Positions 22,171-33,329 are shown, numbered from the stretch's first letter. The stretch is 64,000 bases of DNA from Nectonema munidae (GCA_030549495.1 JAUIRK010000883.1:863501-927500), one strand, 5' to 3'. The notes: generated by a model from the letters alone, not told the origin. Translations and numbers: made by a program.

Positions 22171-22245
22171 ACTTAGAGGCTGCTGAAATATTGCATTTCA
22201 AAAAGCAACAAAGTTAGCGCAGTGTAAAAAAAGGTTGGGAACGAC

Positions 22246-23065
22246 AGCTCTATTTACTTAGATTTTGAATCGACCTTATATCTTGTAAATTAATTTTAAA
22301 AAAAGTAAATTGTAAAGTAAGAATTCAAGATTTTTTAAGAGAAAATTTTTTTGATCACTATAGATAGTTCATCAATGCATCTTCAACTAAGAACTAGCTA
22401 AGTTTAAAGAAAACTGAACCCGATATCAAATTTGATTATCAGCTGTTCCATTTTCTACTGAGAAAACGTGATAAGATTAGTAAGAGATTTTGTGAATGCA
22501 CCGAAAGAACTCGAAATTGAATTAATAAGAAAGATTAATTCAGTGCATGGCAACAACCACTTCGATAACAAAAATAACCACAGACACACACACACATTTC
22601 AACAAGGCATAATACTCACATTATCAGTCACCACCATCACAGCAAAAACTTTAAATTAGAGATTAATATGACTTTCTTCTTTTTTATCATTGATTGCAAG
22701 CTGCATCACAAATGAACCGGTTTTCAAAAAAGTATTATTGTTATTCATCATTATAATCAATAGACTTCCCTCCCAACAAGACAGACAGATAAACACAAAA
22801 CTAATAACACAATTTATAAGCATAGAATATATAATGCTGTAAATAAATAAACGCCATCGCATAGTTCGTATAAAAAAATGGAAATTACACCATCATGAGA
22901 TGATTATAAATAAGACAAGATAATAATAATTGCTAGAGAAAGCATCAAAAGGAAGAAGAATTGTAAAAATCAGGACACAAATTTATCATGTTTGTTGCTT
23001 TTTACAAAGAGTAGGGTAGTGATTCTAAGCAATATTAGTCTTTTCTCTTTCTGCTGCATGGAAAA
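22246..23065. other. WNK intron, no feature seen
   Basis: AT-rich intron; a short CA-rich run near 22580-22595. Nothing else recognised. Confidence 0.5.
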
Positions 23066-23203
23066 TAGAACCTTTCATTACCAGAAAAATCAGAGGTTAT
23101 TTATTAAAAAGCAAAAGATTCATATGCAAAACTACTTGAAAAAGCAGGCGAAGGTAAAATTGTTTATGTATCATATATGATACACTGGTCACGAAAGAGT
23201 TAA
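23066..23203. mobile_element. piggyBac-type MITE, CCCTTTCGTGACCAG subfamily (decayed)
   Basis: A decayed left end CCTTTCATTACCAG pairs with CTGGTCACGAAAGAGTTAA. The subfamily palindrome TATCATATATGATA is intact. Full-length relatives are at 31.0 and 47.6 kb. Confidence 0.8.
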
Positions 23204-23505
23204 GGGGATGTGTTTTATGCTTTAATCACCAACACAATACCTACATAGGCTATTTGTATTAAAGTCAGTCAGAAATTTAGCCAATTTCAATGTCTCGATT
23301 TCATTTCTGAATTTCAACTATTGACACCTAAAAATTTCAATCAAGAAGGCTCAAAAATCTGGTGGGAGGGGAGGAGCTTTTAGTTTAAAAAGCATCGTCA
23401 TGTTCTAAGTATAATCTGAGATAAATCGTAGATCTAGTTAGGGTAGTCCAATGAGAGGTAAGGAGTAAACTTCAATCACGGGGAAACTTTCTCATATTTA
23501 TCAGA

Positions 23506-23641
23506 TTAATCCGTTTACGATCATTATTTATAATCAGAAGATATCTAAAGCAGAAGATTTGTATAAAAGAGCATTGATAAACGCAGATGATTTTATTTAA
23601 AAAGTGTCACATATAGGTGGCGTTGGTTGTATTTGGGTTAA
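23506..23641. mobile_element. piggyBac-type MITE, CCCGTTAACG subfamily (decayed)
   Basis: TTAATCCGTTTACG to TTTGGGTTAA with the GCAGAAGATTTGTATAAAAG core. Related to the copies at 36.3, 39.6 and 47.8 kb. Confidence 0.7.
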
Positions 23642-23929
23642 GGTATTATCAACGCATTAGAAAAGAAAAAAATTGTAAAGAATTAATATGCTTTTTACAG
23701 ATGGTAAGCTATATACCTTTATCCATTATTTACTTATTATCACTGAACATATAAGGAAAAAATCAGGAATATGATTTTTAATTCAAATTCTGAGAATCAA
23801 GATTGAAGTATTTTTCTGAGAACAAAAAAGGTTGTTGCGACTGGCATAATTCAAAAAAAAGATCAGGACAGATGGAGGCAATAAATTTATGATATCCAAT
23901 TTGGCTTTGAAAAATAGAGGAAGCTTTGA

Positions 23930-24010
23930 CTTTTGTTGTAATAAAAAAGTATTTCTCTGCAAGTGGTTTGACTTTTGTTGTAATAAAAAAGTATTTCTCT
24001 GCAAGTGAAT
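23930..24010. repeat. Two direct copies of a 41-bp unit
   Basis: TTTGACTTTTGTTGTAATAA through TATTTCTCTGCAAGTG occurs twice in tandem, apparently identical. Confidence 0.85.
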
Positions 24011-24019
24011 TAGGGAATT

Positions 24020-24560
24020 TGAAGTATTGTTTTCATTGCGAGTAATCAATTTACACATACTCCAGTTCAAAAAGCCAATCGACTTTCGGGTATAAATAGA
24101 ACAAGTATTCCACAGCCAAATTTTTTGCATACATACATACACCAACGACATGGGTGGGGTCAATTTTTTTGATCCACTACAAAACTGGAACAGGACTATG
24201 ATTAGAGTCAAAAAATGGTTGTGGCCATTTATGACTAATTTACTCAATTTTTCAATTGTAGTAGAATGCAGATTTTATACGAATGTCTTTGAGTAACGAA
24301 GAATCTGTATGTCATCCAGAATTTCGGAGAGAACTTGTAGTTGTTCTTATGAAATCTTTATTTGGAAGAACACAAATAAAAAGTGGAAAACATTAAAAAT
24401 CTTGCTGATTTTATTAGATATGATGTCAAAAATCACCAAACAACACCACGTGGTCAAGGAAGATGCGTAATTTGCGAAAAAAATATGAGGTCAAAATTAG
24501 CCAAATGTGACGTTAGACCACACTATCCTAAAGGTTCTAAATGTTCAAAGATAAAGTAAT
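24020..24560 (+). pseudogene. piggyBac transposase C-terminal half, broken
   Basis: The plus strand reads NKYSTAKFFAYIHTYTNDMG (frames shift here), then GGVNFFDP, where active piggyBac proteins have MGGVDxxD, then TMIRVKKWLWPFMTNLLN (usual RxKKWWWPLF) and a cysteine-rich tail GRCVICEKNMRSKLAKCDVR followed by PHYPKGSKCSKIK. The tail is the C-terminal zinc-binding domain of the family. The catalytic Asp in MGGVD is Asn here. Several frameshifts are present and the N-terminal half is missing. About 80 bp downstream lies a palindrome also found in the CCCATTAAG MITEs. Confidence 0.8.
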
Positions 24561-24639
24561 TAAACCTTAAATTTCAATTTTTTTCAAAAAAAATTTATTG
24601 TTGTTATATATATTATATTTATATATATTAGCACCTAAC

Positions 24640-24660
24640 GTTCCCATATGGGAACATAGC
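24640..24660. repeat. piggyBac subterminal palindrome
   Basis: GTTCCCATATGGGAAC lies just after the piggyBac C-terminal remnant. The CCCATTAAG subfamily MITEs carry the same palindrome about 20 bp inside one end. Confidence 0.6.
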
Positions 24661-25786
24661 AAAATCTTTCAAAAATTGTATCAATATTTATTGAAACGCT
24701 AATTTAAAAAAAAATTATTTAAAAAAAAATAAAAAATAAATTGTTCAGCTGGTAGAGGCTAATTATTAATCTAAAGATTTTATAAATTATAACCGAATGA
24801 ACACTTATAAAAAAGGTTTATAAGTATATTATAATAACCTGACAGTGCCTGTATTACCGATTGACAAGTATGAAGCATCTTTTTATGAAAATTGTTTAAA
24901 AAAGTGACAATCATAAAAAAAAATGTTTTAAATAAATTTGGTCTTAAACAAAGTGTTTGTGTTTATTATGTCTAAAGTGTTTTTATTTTCATGCTTAATA
25001 ATAAGGCGAATATTTTCTCATGTCTGCTCAGTAAATTTGATTTACCCCAAACTTTTGGCATAATAAAAGAGAAATTTATAAGATCAGTGAACATGTTGTA
25101 ATTGCAGTAAGTCTCAATTATTTAAATATATTGATAAAAAAATCCTAAAAAAACTCCATATTATTTAAGGATGTTAAATTTTATACAATATTCTCTTTTT
25201 AATCTATAAAATTTAAGGAATGCGCTTTTAAAGTGCTGAGAGAATTTCTCAATACAGGAAATTTTGGTCAGCAAACAATCTAAACAATTTGCTAGTTAAG
25301 TTTTGATGAAGATAAAATAAGAATAATTAGAGCAAAATAATAACAACAATAATAATGTCCATGATGATAGTGTACTAGACAAAAAAATCTATACTTTGAG
25401 TTGCACAAAAAATAACAATCTTTAAGGATGACATATCGAGTTTGAATAAAGGAATTCACAAGGGAAGCCAAAAAAAATAAGATAATATAATATACTGCTG
25501 TTTTGCTGCAAATAGTTTAGCAGAATTATAATTATACTCATTCTTATCATCAAGGTTTCTAGATTATTGTGCTCATTAATAGTATGATTGTTATATTAGA
25601 TATATTAGCATTATAGAAGCTATAAAGTTTTCATTTACGAAGAATTAGTAATTGAGAATTCATGTTGAAATGATTTCAGCTCGTCTTCAAGGAAGACATG
25701 CTAAAAATTGCTTTTAGATGCTTTACAAAGATCATTCTGTCTCTTATAACGCCGCATACTGAAGCATATAATGTTATTTTAAGATG
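24661..25786. other. WNK intron, no feature seen
   Basis: AT-rich intron between piggyBac remnants; nothing recognised. Confidence 0.5.
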
Positions 25787-25907
25787 CTAATCCTTTAGCA
25801 AGCAAAATTTTAGGCCTAATCGTCTCGTTTCTTTTTCAATGCAATTATATTATATATAAAAACGATTTTTATTTGTCGCGACGTCAATATGGTCGTCAAA
25901 GGGTTAA
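25787..25907. mobile_element. piggyBac-type MITE (decayed)
   Basis: CTAATCCTTTAGC to GTCAAAGGGTTAA; core CTAATCGTCTCG...TTTTTCAATGCAA. Termini match only partly. Confidence 0.55.
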
Positions 25908-25948
25908 GGACAATTTAGTTCTATTAATTATATTTTCAAAATATAATT

Positions 25949-26064
25949 TTAAACCGTTTAAGCACAATGGGTCATAAGAGACCTACCAGCTAAAAATCGA
26001 TTTCTCTATGTTAAAAATTAATTCATTAAGAAAAGCAGACGCTTAATTTTCGAAAAACGATGCC
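25949..26064. mobile_element. piggyBac-type MITE, CCCTTTCAGGCAC subfamily (decayed)
   Basis: TTAAACCGTTTAAGCACAAT at the left; GAAAAGCAGACG core; right end merges with the next copy at GATGCCTTGACCC. Confidence 0.5.
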
Positions 26065-26193
26065 TTGACCCTTTCAGCCAAGAGGGGACACCAGTGACCA
26101 ACAAAATAAAAATCGACTGCTCTAAGTTATATAAAGTCATTGAGAAAGAAGGCAGATGATTAATTTTAGAAAGCCACGCCCTGAAAGGGTTAA
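26065..26193. mobile_element. piggyBac-type MITE, CCCTTTCAGGCAC subfamily
   Basis: CCCTTTCAGCC and GGGACACCAGTGACC on the left, GCAGATGAT core, GCCCTGAAAGGGTTAA on the right. It abuts the previous copy. Confidence 0.7.
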
Positions 26194-26631
26194 CTGAATA
26201 TATGTTAGATATTGCACCTAAAACAATCTACGGGAATATATTCAAGTCCAGATTTTAGGGAAAGGGTTCCTCTCTTCAGGAATATTTTAAAAATTGGATT
26301 CGACATATTTTCGAATTATTATAAGATCTCAAATTTGTATATTCAACAAGAAGTTTCTATCTTCAAATCAATTCTAAAAAAAATAAAACTGCCCCCATCC
26401 TTGGAACTACAATTAGCGATGTGACAATACCAAAGTTATGTAGGGTTCCGATGCTGATTCTTAATTGTATTATGTGTAAAGTTAAAATTTAATTATTTTA
26501 TTTGTTTAGCTTTGCAAAGTCGATAAATCGAGTTAAATAAAATTTAAAGTTAATTTATTTAAATTATATAATAGCATTAAAAACTGAGGTATAGGAAAGT
26601 ACTTATGAAATTTTCCAATGCGATTCCGATA

Positions 26632-26773
26632 TTCTAACCGATTAACGACCGGAGTCGGAAATTATAAGTTCGACTTTATAAAAATACGATCGTCTGCTTT
26701 TATAAATGTTTTAATACAAATCGTCTGCTTTACACTAGATATCGTCTGATTATTTTAGTAGTAAACGGGTTAA
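26632..26773. mobile_element. piggyBac-type MITE, CCCGTTAACG subfamily (decayed)
   Basis: CTAACCGATTAACGACCGGA to GTAAACGGGTTAA with GATCGTCTGCTTT, ATCGTCTGCTTTACA and ATATCGTCTGATTATT internally. Confidence 0.75.
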
Positions 26774-27185
26774 AAAACATGATTCTTACGATTCGTGATT
26801 AATCGTCCTGTCCCTAATAACAATTCCTGTTTTGATTTAGATGTAGGATATTATATTTTCATGTCTACCTTCATTCAGCACTCAACGAAATATATATTGC
26901 ATAATAAAGCAAATCACAAACGCAGCTATGATGGCGGCATGCTTACGATGGCCCTATCAAAGATTTTTGATGCAATGATCATTAGGAGTTTCAAATTGAA
27001 GTAAAATCTCTTCAGTCAAATTTAGAACTATTATTTTTTAAATATAATGTTTAGAGGTTTACATAGGAAAAAGTATTTGAATATAGTTATCAATGCGAAA
27101 AAATATATTGTTTTTCACTTGAAATATGAAAATGCGGTCTTTTTTCAATAAATTAACATACACTAAGACTAGATTTCGTGGTATT

Positions 27186-27430
27186 TTAACCCTTTTAACC
27201 CATTTTGAGTTATTGTTACTATATGGGAACACAGACGAATTTGAATAGAATTCAATAGAGATTAGTCAAAATCATATGTCTTACGCGAACCAAAATGGCT
27301 CAAGCAATAAGCAATGGTAATCAAAATTTATGCCCTGCTTTCTTTTTCAATGAGTTTTTATATGCTTAAGGCAGACGATTTTAATTCTATGTGACAGCGG
27401 TGTTTGTCCCATTGTGCATGAAAAGGTTGA
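27186..27430. mobile_element. piggyBac-type MITE, composite or enlarged
   Basis: TTAACCCTTTTAACCCATTT at the left suggests one copy landed in another. Core CCTGCTTTCTTTTTCAATGA and GGCAGACGATTTT; right end GTGCATGAAAAGGTTGA. Confidence 0.6.
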
Positions 27431-27513
27431 ATGATTAAGTACATCAATTGGTGTGAATACATTGAATGTTCTAACATTCACAAAGTGTTATATCACTTGT
27501 TTTAAGTACGAAT

Positions 27514-27627
27514 TTAATCCGTTCAGGCATGGCTTTTCTATCGCCTGCTTTCTTTCTCAATGAGTTTTATCTAACTTAAGAAGACGATTTTTGGGATATT
27601 GGTGTTCCTTTGTGCCTAAAAGGTTCA
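27514..27627. mobile_element. piggyBac-type MITE, CCCTTTCAGGCAC subfamily (decayed)
   Basis: TTAATCCGTTCAGGCATGG, core CGCCTGCTTTCTTTCTCAAT, AGAAGACGATTTTTGGG, right end TTGTGCCTAAAAGGTTCA. It lies about 200 bp from WNK exon 4. Confidence 0.7.
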
Positions 27628-27825
27628 AACAAAATATGTAAATAGTGATGATGTCTATAAAATATACAATAAAAGAAGCCAAATGCATCGAACCCACCAT
27701 AATACAAAGCAAATAAGTATGCTTTATTTTAATTAATTACATTAAGACAAGATCTTATCTATATCCACAAGAGGAGAAAAAAATGCATTCCTACCTCATA
27801 CAAATAAAATGAAGTAAAAGCATAC

Positions 27826-27983
27826 GCTAATGACGCGTTTATAGATTTGAGCAGCATTTTGACATTCGGAATAAGGATATTCACCGGTAGCCATTTCAAG
27901 TAAGCACATTCCAAAGGCATAAATGTCAACAGCTTCATCGTAATGCTCTTCGTACATTTCCGGGGCCATAAACTCTGGCGTCC
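27826..27983 (-). CDS. WNK: WNK exon 4: kinase C-lobe, P+1 loop
   Basis: Acceptor TTTAAAAG|GG joins exon 3 to give [20 protein letters not shown], then [20 protein letters not shown] and [13 protein letters not shown]. This is the APE motif, helix F Asp and helix G region of WNK kinases. Residues are about 328-379. It ends AGC|GTATGC (158 nt, phase 0). It is the best-conserved exon after exon 3 and shows no damage, although fossil transposons lie within 1 kb on both sides. Confidence 0.95.
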
Positions 27984-28569
27984 CTTTTAAATAAAAAAAA
28001 ATAACTCATTATTTTGAAATTAAATTAAGAAGTTTTCAAAAATACGCCCATATTAAAATATCCGCTCCGAAGGATAATAATTAATTATAAAAGATATTAA
28101 GAGGATTTTTCACAACCTTTCCAAAGAAAAATATCAGTTTTATATAATAATAAATCTTTTAGTTGAGGAGAGACCAAAATGTAACCTCCCCCGGTCCCAG
28201 ATAGGATTAATATATATATGAATAAGTCACGAAGAACTCCATCCAAAAATCTGGTAATTTCCCAATCGTGATAGGTTACCTTTCTCATAACGAAAAACTC
28301 ATCGCGGAAAATTTATCGAAGGACACTTATTTTTGTATTTTTAATTATTAATAATACTATTTTCATAAATCATCAAAATAATTTATTTTGAAAAGGTTAA
28401 AAATTAAAAAAATCTATTTTTGAAAATATAAAAAAAAGTAAAAGCTTAATTTTCTTATCAAATATTGAAAATGTTAAAAAGATATATATTATGAGCTTAA
28501 ATATTCAACTTCACTTAAATTTTAAAAATTTCTAAAACTCGTTGAATTCTCAAATCGGAATTTGTAAAC
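27984..28569. other. WNK intron, no feature seen
   Basis: AT-rich intron upstream of exon 4; only short chance open frames. Confidence 0.5.
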
Positions 28570-28990
28570 TTGAACAAACGATTAAACAGCAGATAAAAGC
28601 TGTTCGTTTTCTATTTCAACTCTGGCTTGTTCTTTTTTCAACATATTTATAAATTCCTTGGATGAGATGCTGCAACTAAAGAGTTAAAAGCTTGATGCCA
28701 ACCCTCACATGCATTATTTGTTTCGAAAGAGGCTTCTTTAGATGATTAATAACAATTACAAAGTTCTATATCGAATAAAGGAGATCGTCTTGCATTTCTA
28801 TGATTTGGTCGTCCAATCCAAGTGACTTCTAAATAGTCCAAGAGTGGTTGGACATCTTCCAAAAAATTAATTTCACATAATTTTTCAAAATATTCAATGA
28901 TGTTTGAAGTTGGAACAAACGAAAAAGCAGGTATCATGCGCAGTTTCAAAGCAAAATCTGAATCTTGTTCATACTTTTGTTGTAAACCAT
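28570..28990 (-). pseudogene. MULE transposase C-terminal fragment, broken
   Basis: The minus strand reads YEQDSDFALKLRMIPAFSFV, then LLDYLEVTWIGRPNHRNARR and SPLFDIELCNCY. A continuation gives EASFETNNACEGWHQAFNSL and VAASHP. This is the region after the catalytic core of MULE transposases next to FLYWCH fingers (usual MIPALAFVP...LDYFE.TYIGR...FPIELWN.Y...NNAVEGWH). An in-frame stop follows CNCY and another lies further on. The DDE core was not found. Confidence 0.8.
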
Positions 28991-29575
28991 GACTTTAATA
29001 TTTAATCTTTTTATAATTTAATATGTCGATGAATTTTTACAGTGACCCATTTCAAATATATTTATCCTTTTAGAAGTTCAAAGTGTAAAATCTAATTATA
29101 TGAAATAAAATAATGGAAATGGTCATATCCTTTCACACATTGGTTGTAGAGAAGCAATCGTGAATCTTCATATAACTTGAAGAAGACGATTTTTATTTCA
29201 TCCGCCAATCGATTGCACTTGAAAAAGTAGTTTACACAGTTACGAATTTATCAAAAGTAAAGAATTGTTTGAGAAACGTGTTAATGTAAAAATTTAAAAT
29301 AAAAACGTTAGTTCTTTAACATTATTTAAAACGACAAAATATACAACAACGAAGACAGTAGTTGAATAGGAATTGTAATAACTTCATGGTGAAATCTTGT
29401 TTTGCATCCAAACCCTTTATTACACTAGGCTTCTCTATATGCCAGTTGAATACGGTACACCTGACACCCTTATCATCATATCGAAAAATTAATAGCTATC
29501 AAATTTCTTATATCGCGTAGTTAATCTACAAACTTTGACAAAAAGGGTAAGAAAAGTGTAATTAAATTATTTTGT
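28991..29575. other. WNK intron, one doubtful MITE relic
   Basis: AT-rich intron. AGAAGACGATTTTTATTTCA near 29183 resembles a MITE core, but no ends were found. Confidence 0.4.
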
Positions 29576-29712
29576 TTAACCCATTAAGTCCCAATGTTCC
29601 CATTTGGGGACATAGGTAATTTCATCTTCGTCTGTTTTTTTCAATGACTTTGAATATAAATCGTCTGCGTTTTTTAGATATCGTCTGATTTCTATGGTAC
29701 TTAATGGGTTAA
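29576..29712. mobile_element. piggyBac-type MITE, CCCATTAAG subfamily
   Basis: TTAA, CCCATTAAGTCCCAATG, palindrome TGTTCCCATTTGGGGACA, core CTTCGTCTG and AAATCGTCTGCG, ATGGTACTTAATGGG, TTAA. 137 bp with intact target duplication. It is the sister of 21978-22113, in the opposite orientation. Confidence 0.93.
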
Positions 29713-30551
29713 GCCATATTATTCCAAGGATAAGTATTCAAGAAAATAAAAGAGATTGTTATAACATTGAGTGTTATATAATGTTGTCTGGTTGTACTTG
29801 TCAAATTTCTTAATAATAATATTAAAAAAGAAGTTATAAGAAGTAAAAAACAAAGAGAATGTAATGAATGCTAATTAAAATATCCTATATACAACAAAAG
29901 CACGTTTAACAATCAAAAGACAAACCATAATTGGTGAGTAATTAAGAACTGTGAGGATATATGCGTTCAACATATGGAATAAAGAGTAGATGATGTAGCA
30001 CACTTCAGCGAAGTTCGCACAAAGAAAACGTAAACTATATTTTAAATATATAGAACAGTTACAACTTTTGCGATTATATTTGCAATTCACAAATGAATAG
30101 ACTTGTTGCATAGACTAGAAATATTAAACTAATTTTTTAGTGAAAATAATATGCTATGTTGAAAACAAGATTTTATAGAACGTCTAAGAACTTATTCAGA
30201 CTACAAAGTATAAAAGCAATTCACTACACTTGAGTTTTATCACATTGAACATTTAGAATAAAAAAACAATCTTTCTGCAATTCATTCAAGAATATACATA
30301 AGTATAATAAGATAATATTTATCTCAAGACAGGTGCCTAAAAATTCTTTTTATAGGTGTCTCCAGGACTCGTTAAAAGTATATGAGTAGTAAGAGATTAG
30401 GGAATCAACTTACACATTTTATCAATATGTTACAGAAGTTTAAAAAATTAGAAAAGATCATGTAAAATCAGAATTCTTCATTATCCGTAAAAATAAAATT
30501 TTCGGTTTTCAAGAAAAATAAAAAATATTTTTAATATATATTCTTTTTATT
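29713..30551. other. WNK intron, no feature seen
   Basis: AT-rich intron; the open frame at 29875-30111 has no recognisable similarity. Confidence 0.5.
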
Positions 30552-30666
30552 ATAACCCTTTCAGGCACAATGGGACACCAGTGTCCAAAAATCGTCTGCT
30601 TAATTTATATAAAAACTCATTGAGAAAGAAAGCAGACGATAAAAAACCCATGCCTAAAAGGGTTAC
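30552..30666. mobile_element. piggyBac-type MITE, CCCTTTCAGGCAC subfamily
   Basis: CCCTTTCAGGCACAATGGG, GGACACCAGTGTCC palindrome, AAATCGTCTGCTTAATTT, AAAGCAGACGAT and CATGCCTAAAAGGGTTA. It is the best-preserved member of its subfamily; flanks ATAA and TTAC are decayed TTAA. Confidence 0.9.
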
Positions 30667-30768
30667 CAATAAATATAAATTAGTGAGATACTGATATACC
30701 TTTTAGTAATTATTATTAGTACTATGTTTGACATTTTATTTGATTATTATTAGTGAGATATTAGAGGT

Positions 30769-30885
30769 AAATGACTATCCAGGAAATTCAGGAACTCAAA
30801 AAATCGTCTGCTTTAGATATATAAAATTGCATTGAAAAATAAAGCAAGCGATAAGTCTTTAGAGTTTTGGTCTTCAAAGGGTTAA
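30769..30885. mobile_element. piggyBac-type MITE (decayed)
   Basis: Left end unclear (CCAGGAAATTCAGG); AAAATCGTCTGCTTTAGATA core; right end GTCTTCAAAGGGTTAA. Confidence 0.55.
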
Positions 30886-31043
30886 AGATAAATATTACTA
30901 ATATAAGTAAAAATGAGATTTCATGCATCTGAATCTTAGCAATCATGGAAAAAGGAGGCGTTTTGCGTATGGATAATTCGCAACAATTCTACCAGTACTA
31001 ATCAAAGCTTCAACAAACAGATTAGAAAGGAAGAAAGGCCAGC

Positions 31044-31181
31044 TCAACCCTTTCGTGACCAGTGTATCATATATGATACATAAACAAGTTTACCTTCGTC
31101 TGCTTTTTTAAATAGTTTTGTATATGAATATTCTGCTTTTTAATAAATATCGTCTGAGTTTTCTGGTCACGAAAGGGTTAA
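31044..31181. mobile_element. piggyBac-type MITE, CCCTTTCGTGACCAG subfamily
   Basis: CCCTTTCGTGACCAGTG, palindrome TATCATATATGATA, CTTCGTCTGCTTTTTTAAAT core, CTGGTCACGAAAGGG and TTAA at the right; left flank TCAA. Confidence 0.93.
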
Positions 31182-32131
31182 AACAATTCCTTATCTGGCC
31201 TTCAAATGTGCTTTTGAATATTCAAAGGTTTGTATGCGGTACGACACTCAAGGGTTTTGTAACATCGTGATTTCATATGTATCATTGATAACAGGTTGTA
31301 TCGACGCAAGAAGATAACTATTTGGATTAAAACCCGGAGATAACCCATAAAGTTAATTAGTAAAAAAAAGATAAAAATTTCAAAATTGGATGATAATGAT
31401 TCAACAGATCATTTTTTACCAGTTACAGCTAAGTTGGAAGTTTTTTTGACATTTGATAATCAGATGATACTTAGCCGTCAACCTCTAAAAAATTTAAATA
31501 AATGTTACTTATATGGATGAAAAGGGAATTTTTAAAACACACCAACCACGATTTTAGCTTAAAAAACGCAAATTAAAAGACAAGTCACCAAGTGAATGAA
31601 TTATTTTATACTGAAAAAATAATGAAAATGATAGTTGAAGAATCCAACAGATATGCTTTGCCGAAAAACCATACTTTAGACCTGAATGAATTTGAACTAC
31701 GAAAGTTGTTTGGGATAATTTTGCTAACAGGATACAACGTAAAGCGTCGTCAATGTATTGGAAAAAAAGATGATATTTGCTGTGAAGACTAATGTCAAGG
31801 AACAGGTTTGAAGAAATAAAAGAGTATATTCATTTTGCTAATAATGAAGGTTCAGAAAAAACAATAAACTTTCAAAAATAAAGGAATTGCAAAATCTTTT
31901 GAACCAAGCTTTAAAACAATTTGGAGCCTTCAGTGAAAAACTTCGCATCGACGAGCAAATGATTCCTTTTTTGGAAGGCACTCAGCTAAAATGTTTTTAA
32001 AAGGAAAACCTTTAAAATTTGGACTCAAAAATTGGGTTCTTGCTTCTTCAACGGGTTTCAAACTTATACAGTGCTTCACAAAATTACGATAAATTTCTTG
32101 GTTTCGGAGGACATTGTTCTACATCTTTTTC

Positions 32132-32240
32132 TAAAATATTAAAAAAATTTTTTTTACATTTTTTTTTAAAATTTTTTTTTTAATTAAAAAAAAGGAAAAA
32201 AAAAGGGGGGGGGAGGGGGGAAAAAAGAAAAATTCAAAAA
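32132..32240. other. Homopolymer-rich low-complexity tract
   Basis: Runs of T, then A, then G (GGGGGGGGGAGGGGGGG), then A, inside the piggyBac remnant. It looks like an assembly or consensus artefact or a strongly slipped sequence. Confidence 0.6.
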
Positions 32241-32376
32241 AATCAATAAAGAGAAAGTTTTATGATTGCTTCAGTGATGGATGGAGATGGATGGATGGAG
32301 ACGTTGATATTGTACAGTGGAAAGACAGAAAAGTCGTACTAATTGGACAAAATTATTTCACTATCAATCCAATTTT

Positions 32377-32870
32377 GTTTTCATGAATATAACATCTGAA
32401 AAGAACAAGTTGGAAGTGTCTGAAATGAAAATGCTGAGAATGATGTTAAATGTAATAAGAAGGAATAGAATCAGGAATAAAGAAATAAGACGAAGAACAA
32501 AAGTAATGACGAGTGTGATAGATGTAATCTAAAAGAACAAAATGAGATGGAATGGACGAGACGTGCTGAGAAGGGAAAAAGATGAGAAAATAAGGAACGC
32601 ATACGATGAGCAGGTAAAAGGAAAAAGAGGAAGGCAAAAAATGAGATGGGAAGATGATTTGGAAGAAAGTATGAAAAAATTTGGTTTGAAAGAAAGCGAT
32701 GTTACAGACAGAAAGCTTTGGAGAAAACGGATCAAAGCCATCGACAGTTCTCCAAAGAACTTATAAATATAATAAGAGAAGAAGAACTTCTGAATGGAAG
32801 GTCATCGATCAAAGCCATCGACAGTTCTCCAAAAAACTTATAAATATAATAAGAGAAGAAGAAGAACATC
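32377..32870 (+). mobile_element. LINE 3' end inserted in piggyBac
   Basis: KLEVSEMKMLRMMLNVIRRN and RIRNKEIRRRTKV, a stop at 32530-32532, then KNKMRWNGRDVLRREKDEKI, KGKRGRQKMRWEDDLEESMK, FGLKESDVTDRKLWRKRIKA. This is the carboxyl end of a non-LTR ORF2 (usual RWxGHVxRR...GRPxxRWxDxVxxDxxxxGL...DRxxWRRRI). The 3' tail ATAATAAGAGAAGAAGAAGA resembles RTE-type tails. The last roughly 80 bases are duplicated in tandem (32727-32790 and 32809-32872). 5'-truncated. Confidence 0.85.
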
Positions 32871-33329
32871 TGAATGGAAGGTGTGGATTTTTGGATCGTT
32901 TTGTTATCCAATACCATCCAATCATTAAATCTAAAAAGTGATATTGGCTACTTTTTATAAACACATTGAGTCATGTTACTTTGGCAGTTTGGAGACTTCA
33001 CATCGAGATGGGTAGGAATCCAGCAAAAGATCTTTTAACGTTTATGTGAGAAATTGTTTTTGAATTTTTTTCGTTATAAAAAAACGATAATGTATAGGTA
33101 CCGAGTAGAAAGCGTATAAATAACTTAAACACCATCCTGTTACAGCAAAAAGTCAAGGAAGATGTATGCTTGTGTTATCGTGAAATAAGATTGCATCTCA
33201 CTTGTTTTTAAGAATATCATAATAAATAATTTTTTATTTTTATAGATAATTATTATTAAATAAATAAAAAAACATTTTGCTTTTACTATTTTTTGAAAAA
33301 TATTAAAAATGCCTATTGTTTCTCTAAAG

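Larger units (their letters stand above)
20915..22245. mobile_element. Older hAT-like element hosting nested insertions
   Basis: GGTTCCCAACC near 20920 and GGTTGGGAACG near 22230 are inverted, in the CAxxGGTTCCCAACC style of hAT ends. No matching 8-bp target duplication was found, so limits are tentative. It contains a 743-bp hAT MITE and a pair of nested piggyBac-type MITEs; no transposase coding remains. Confidence 0.45.
31400..33215 (+). pseudogene. piggyBac transposase, interrupted by a LINE
   Basis: In order along the plus strand: NELFYTEKIMKMIVEESNRY and FELRKLFGIILLTGYNVKRR (31592-31792); RFEEIKEYIHFANNEG; KLRIDEQMIPF near 31945 (first catalytic Asp region); KPLKFGLKNWVLASSTGFKL; DGDVDIVQWKDRKVVLIGQN near 32295-32350 (later Asp region). 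After a LINE insertion come DRFVIQYHPIIKSKKWYWLL and AVWRLHIEMGRNPAKDLLTF (32895-33050), with a cysteine-tail relic containing GRCM near 33160. Many frameshifts, stops and a homopolymer tract (32132-32240) break it. It is a plausible relative of the source of the local TTAA MITEs. Confidence 0.8.

Noticed and set aside
23783-24247. Minus-strand open frame of 154 codons
   Set aside because: It is the complement of piggyBac coding sequence (MGGVN, KKWLWPF on the plus strand).
29160-29220. Another piggyBac-type MITE
   Set aside because: Only AGAAGACGATTTTTATTTCA remains; no TTAA or CCC/GGG ends.
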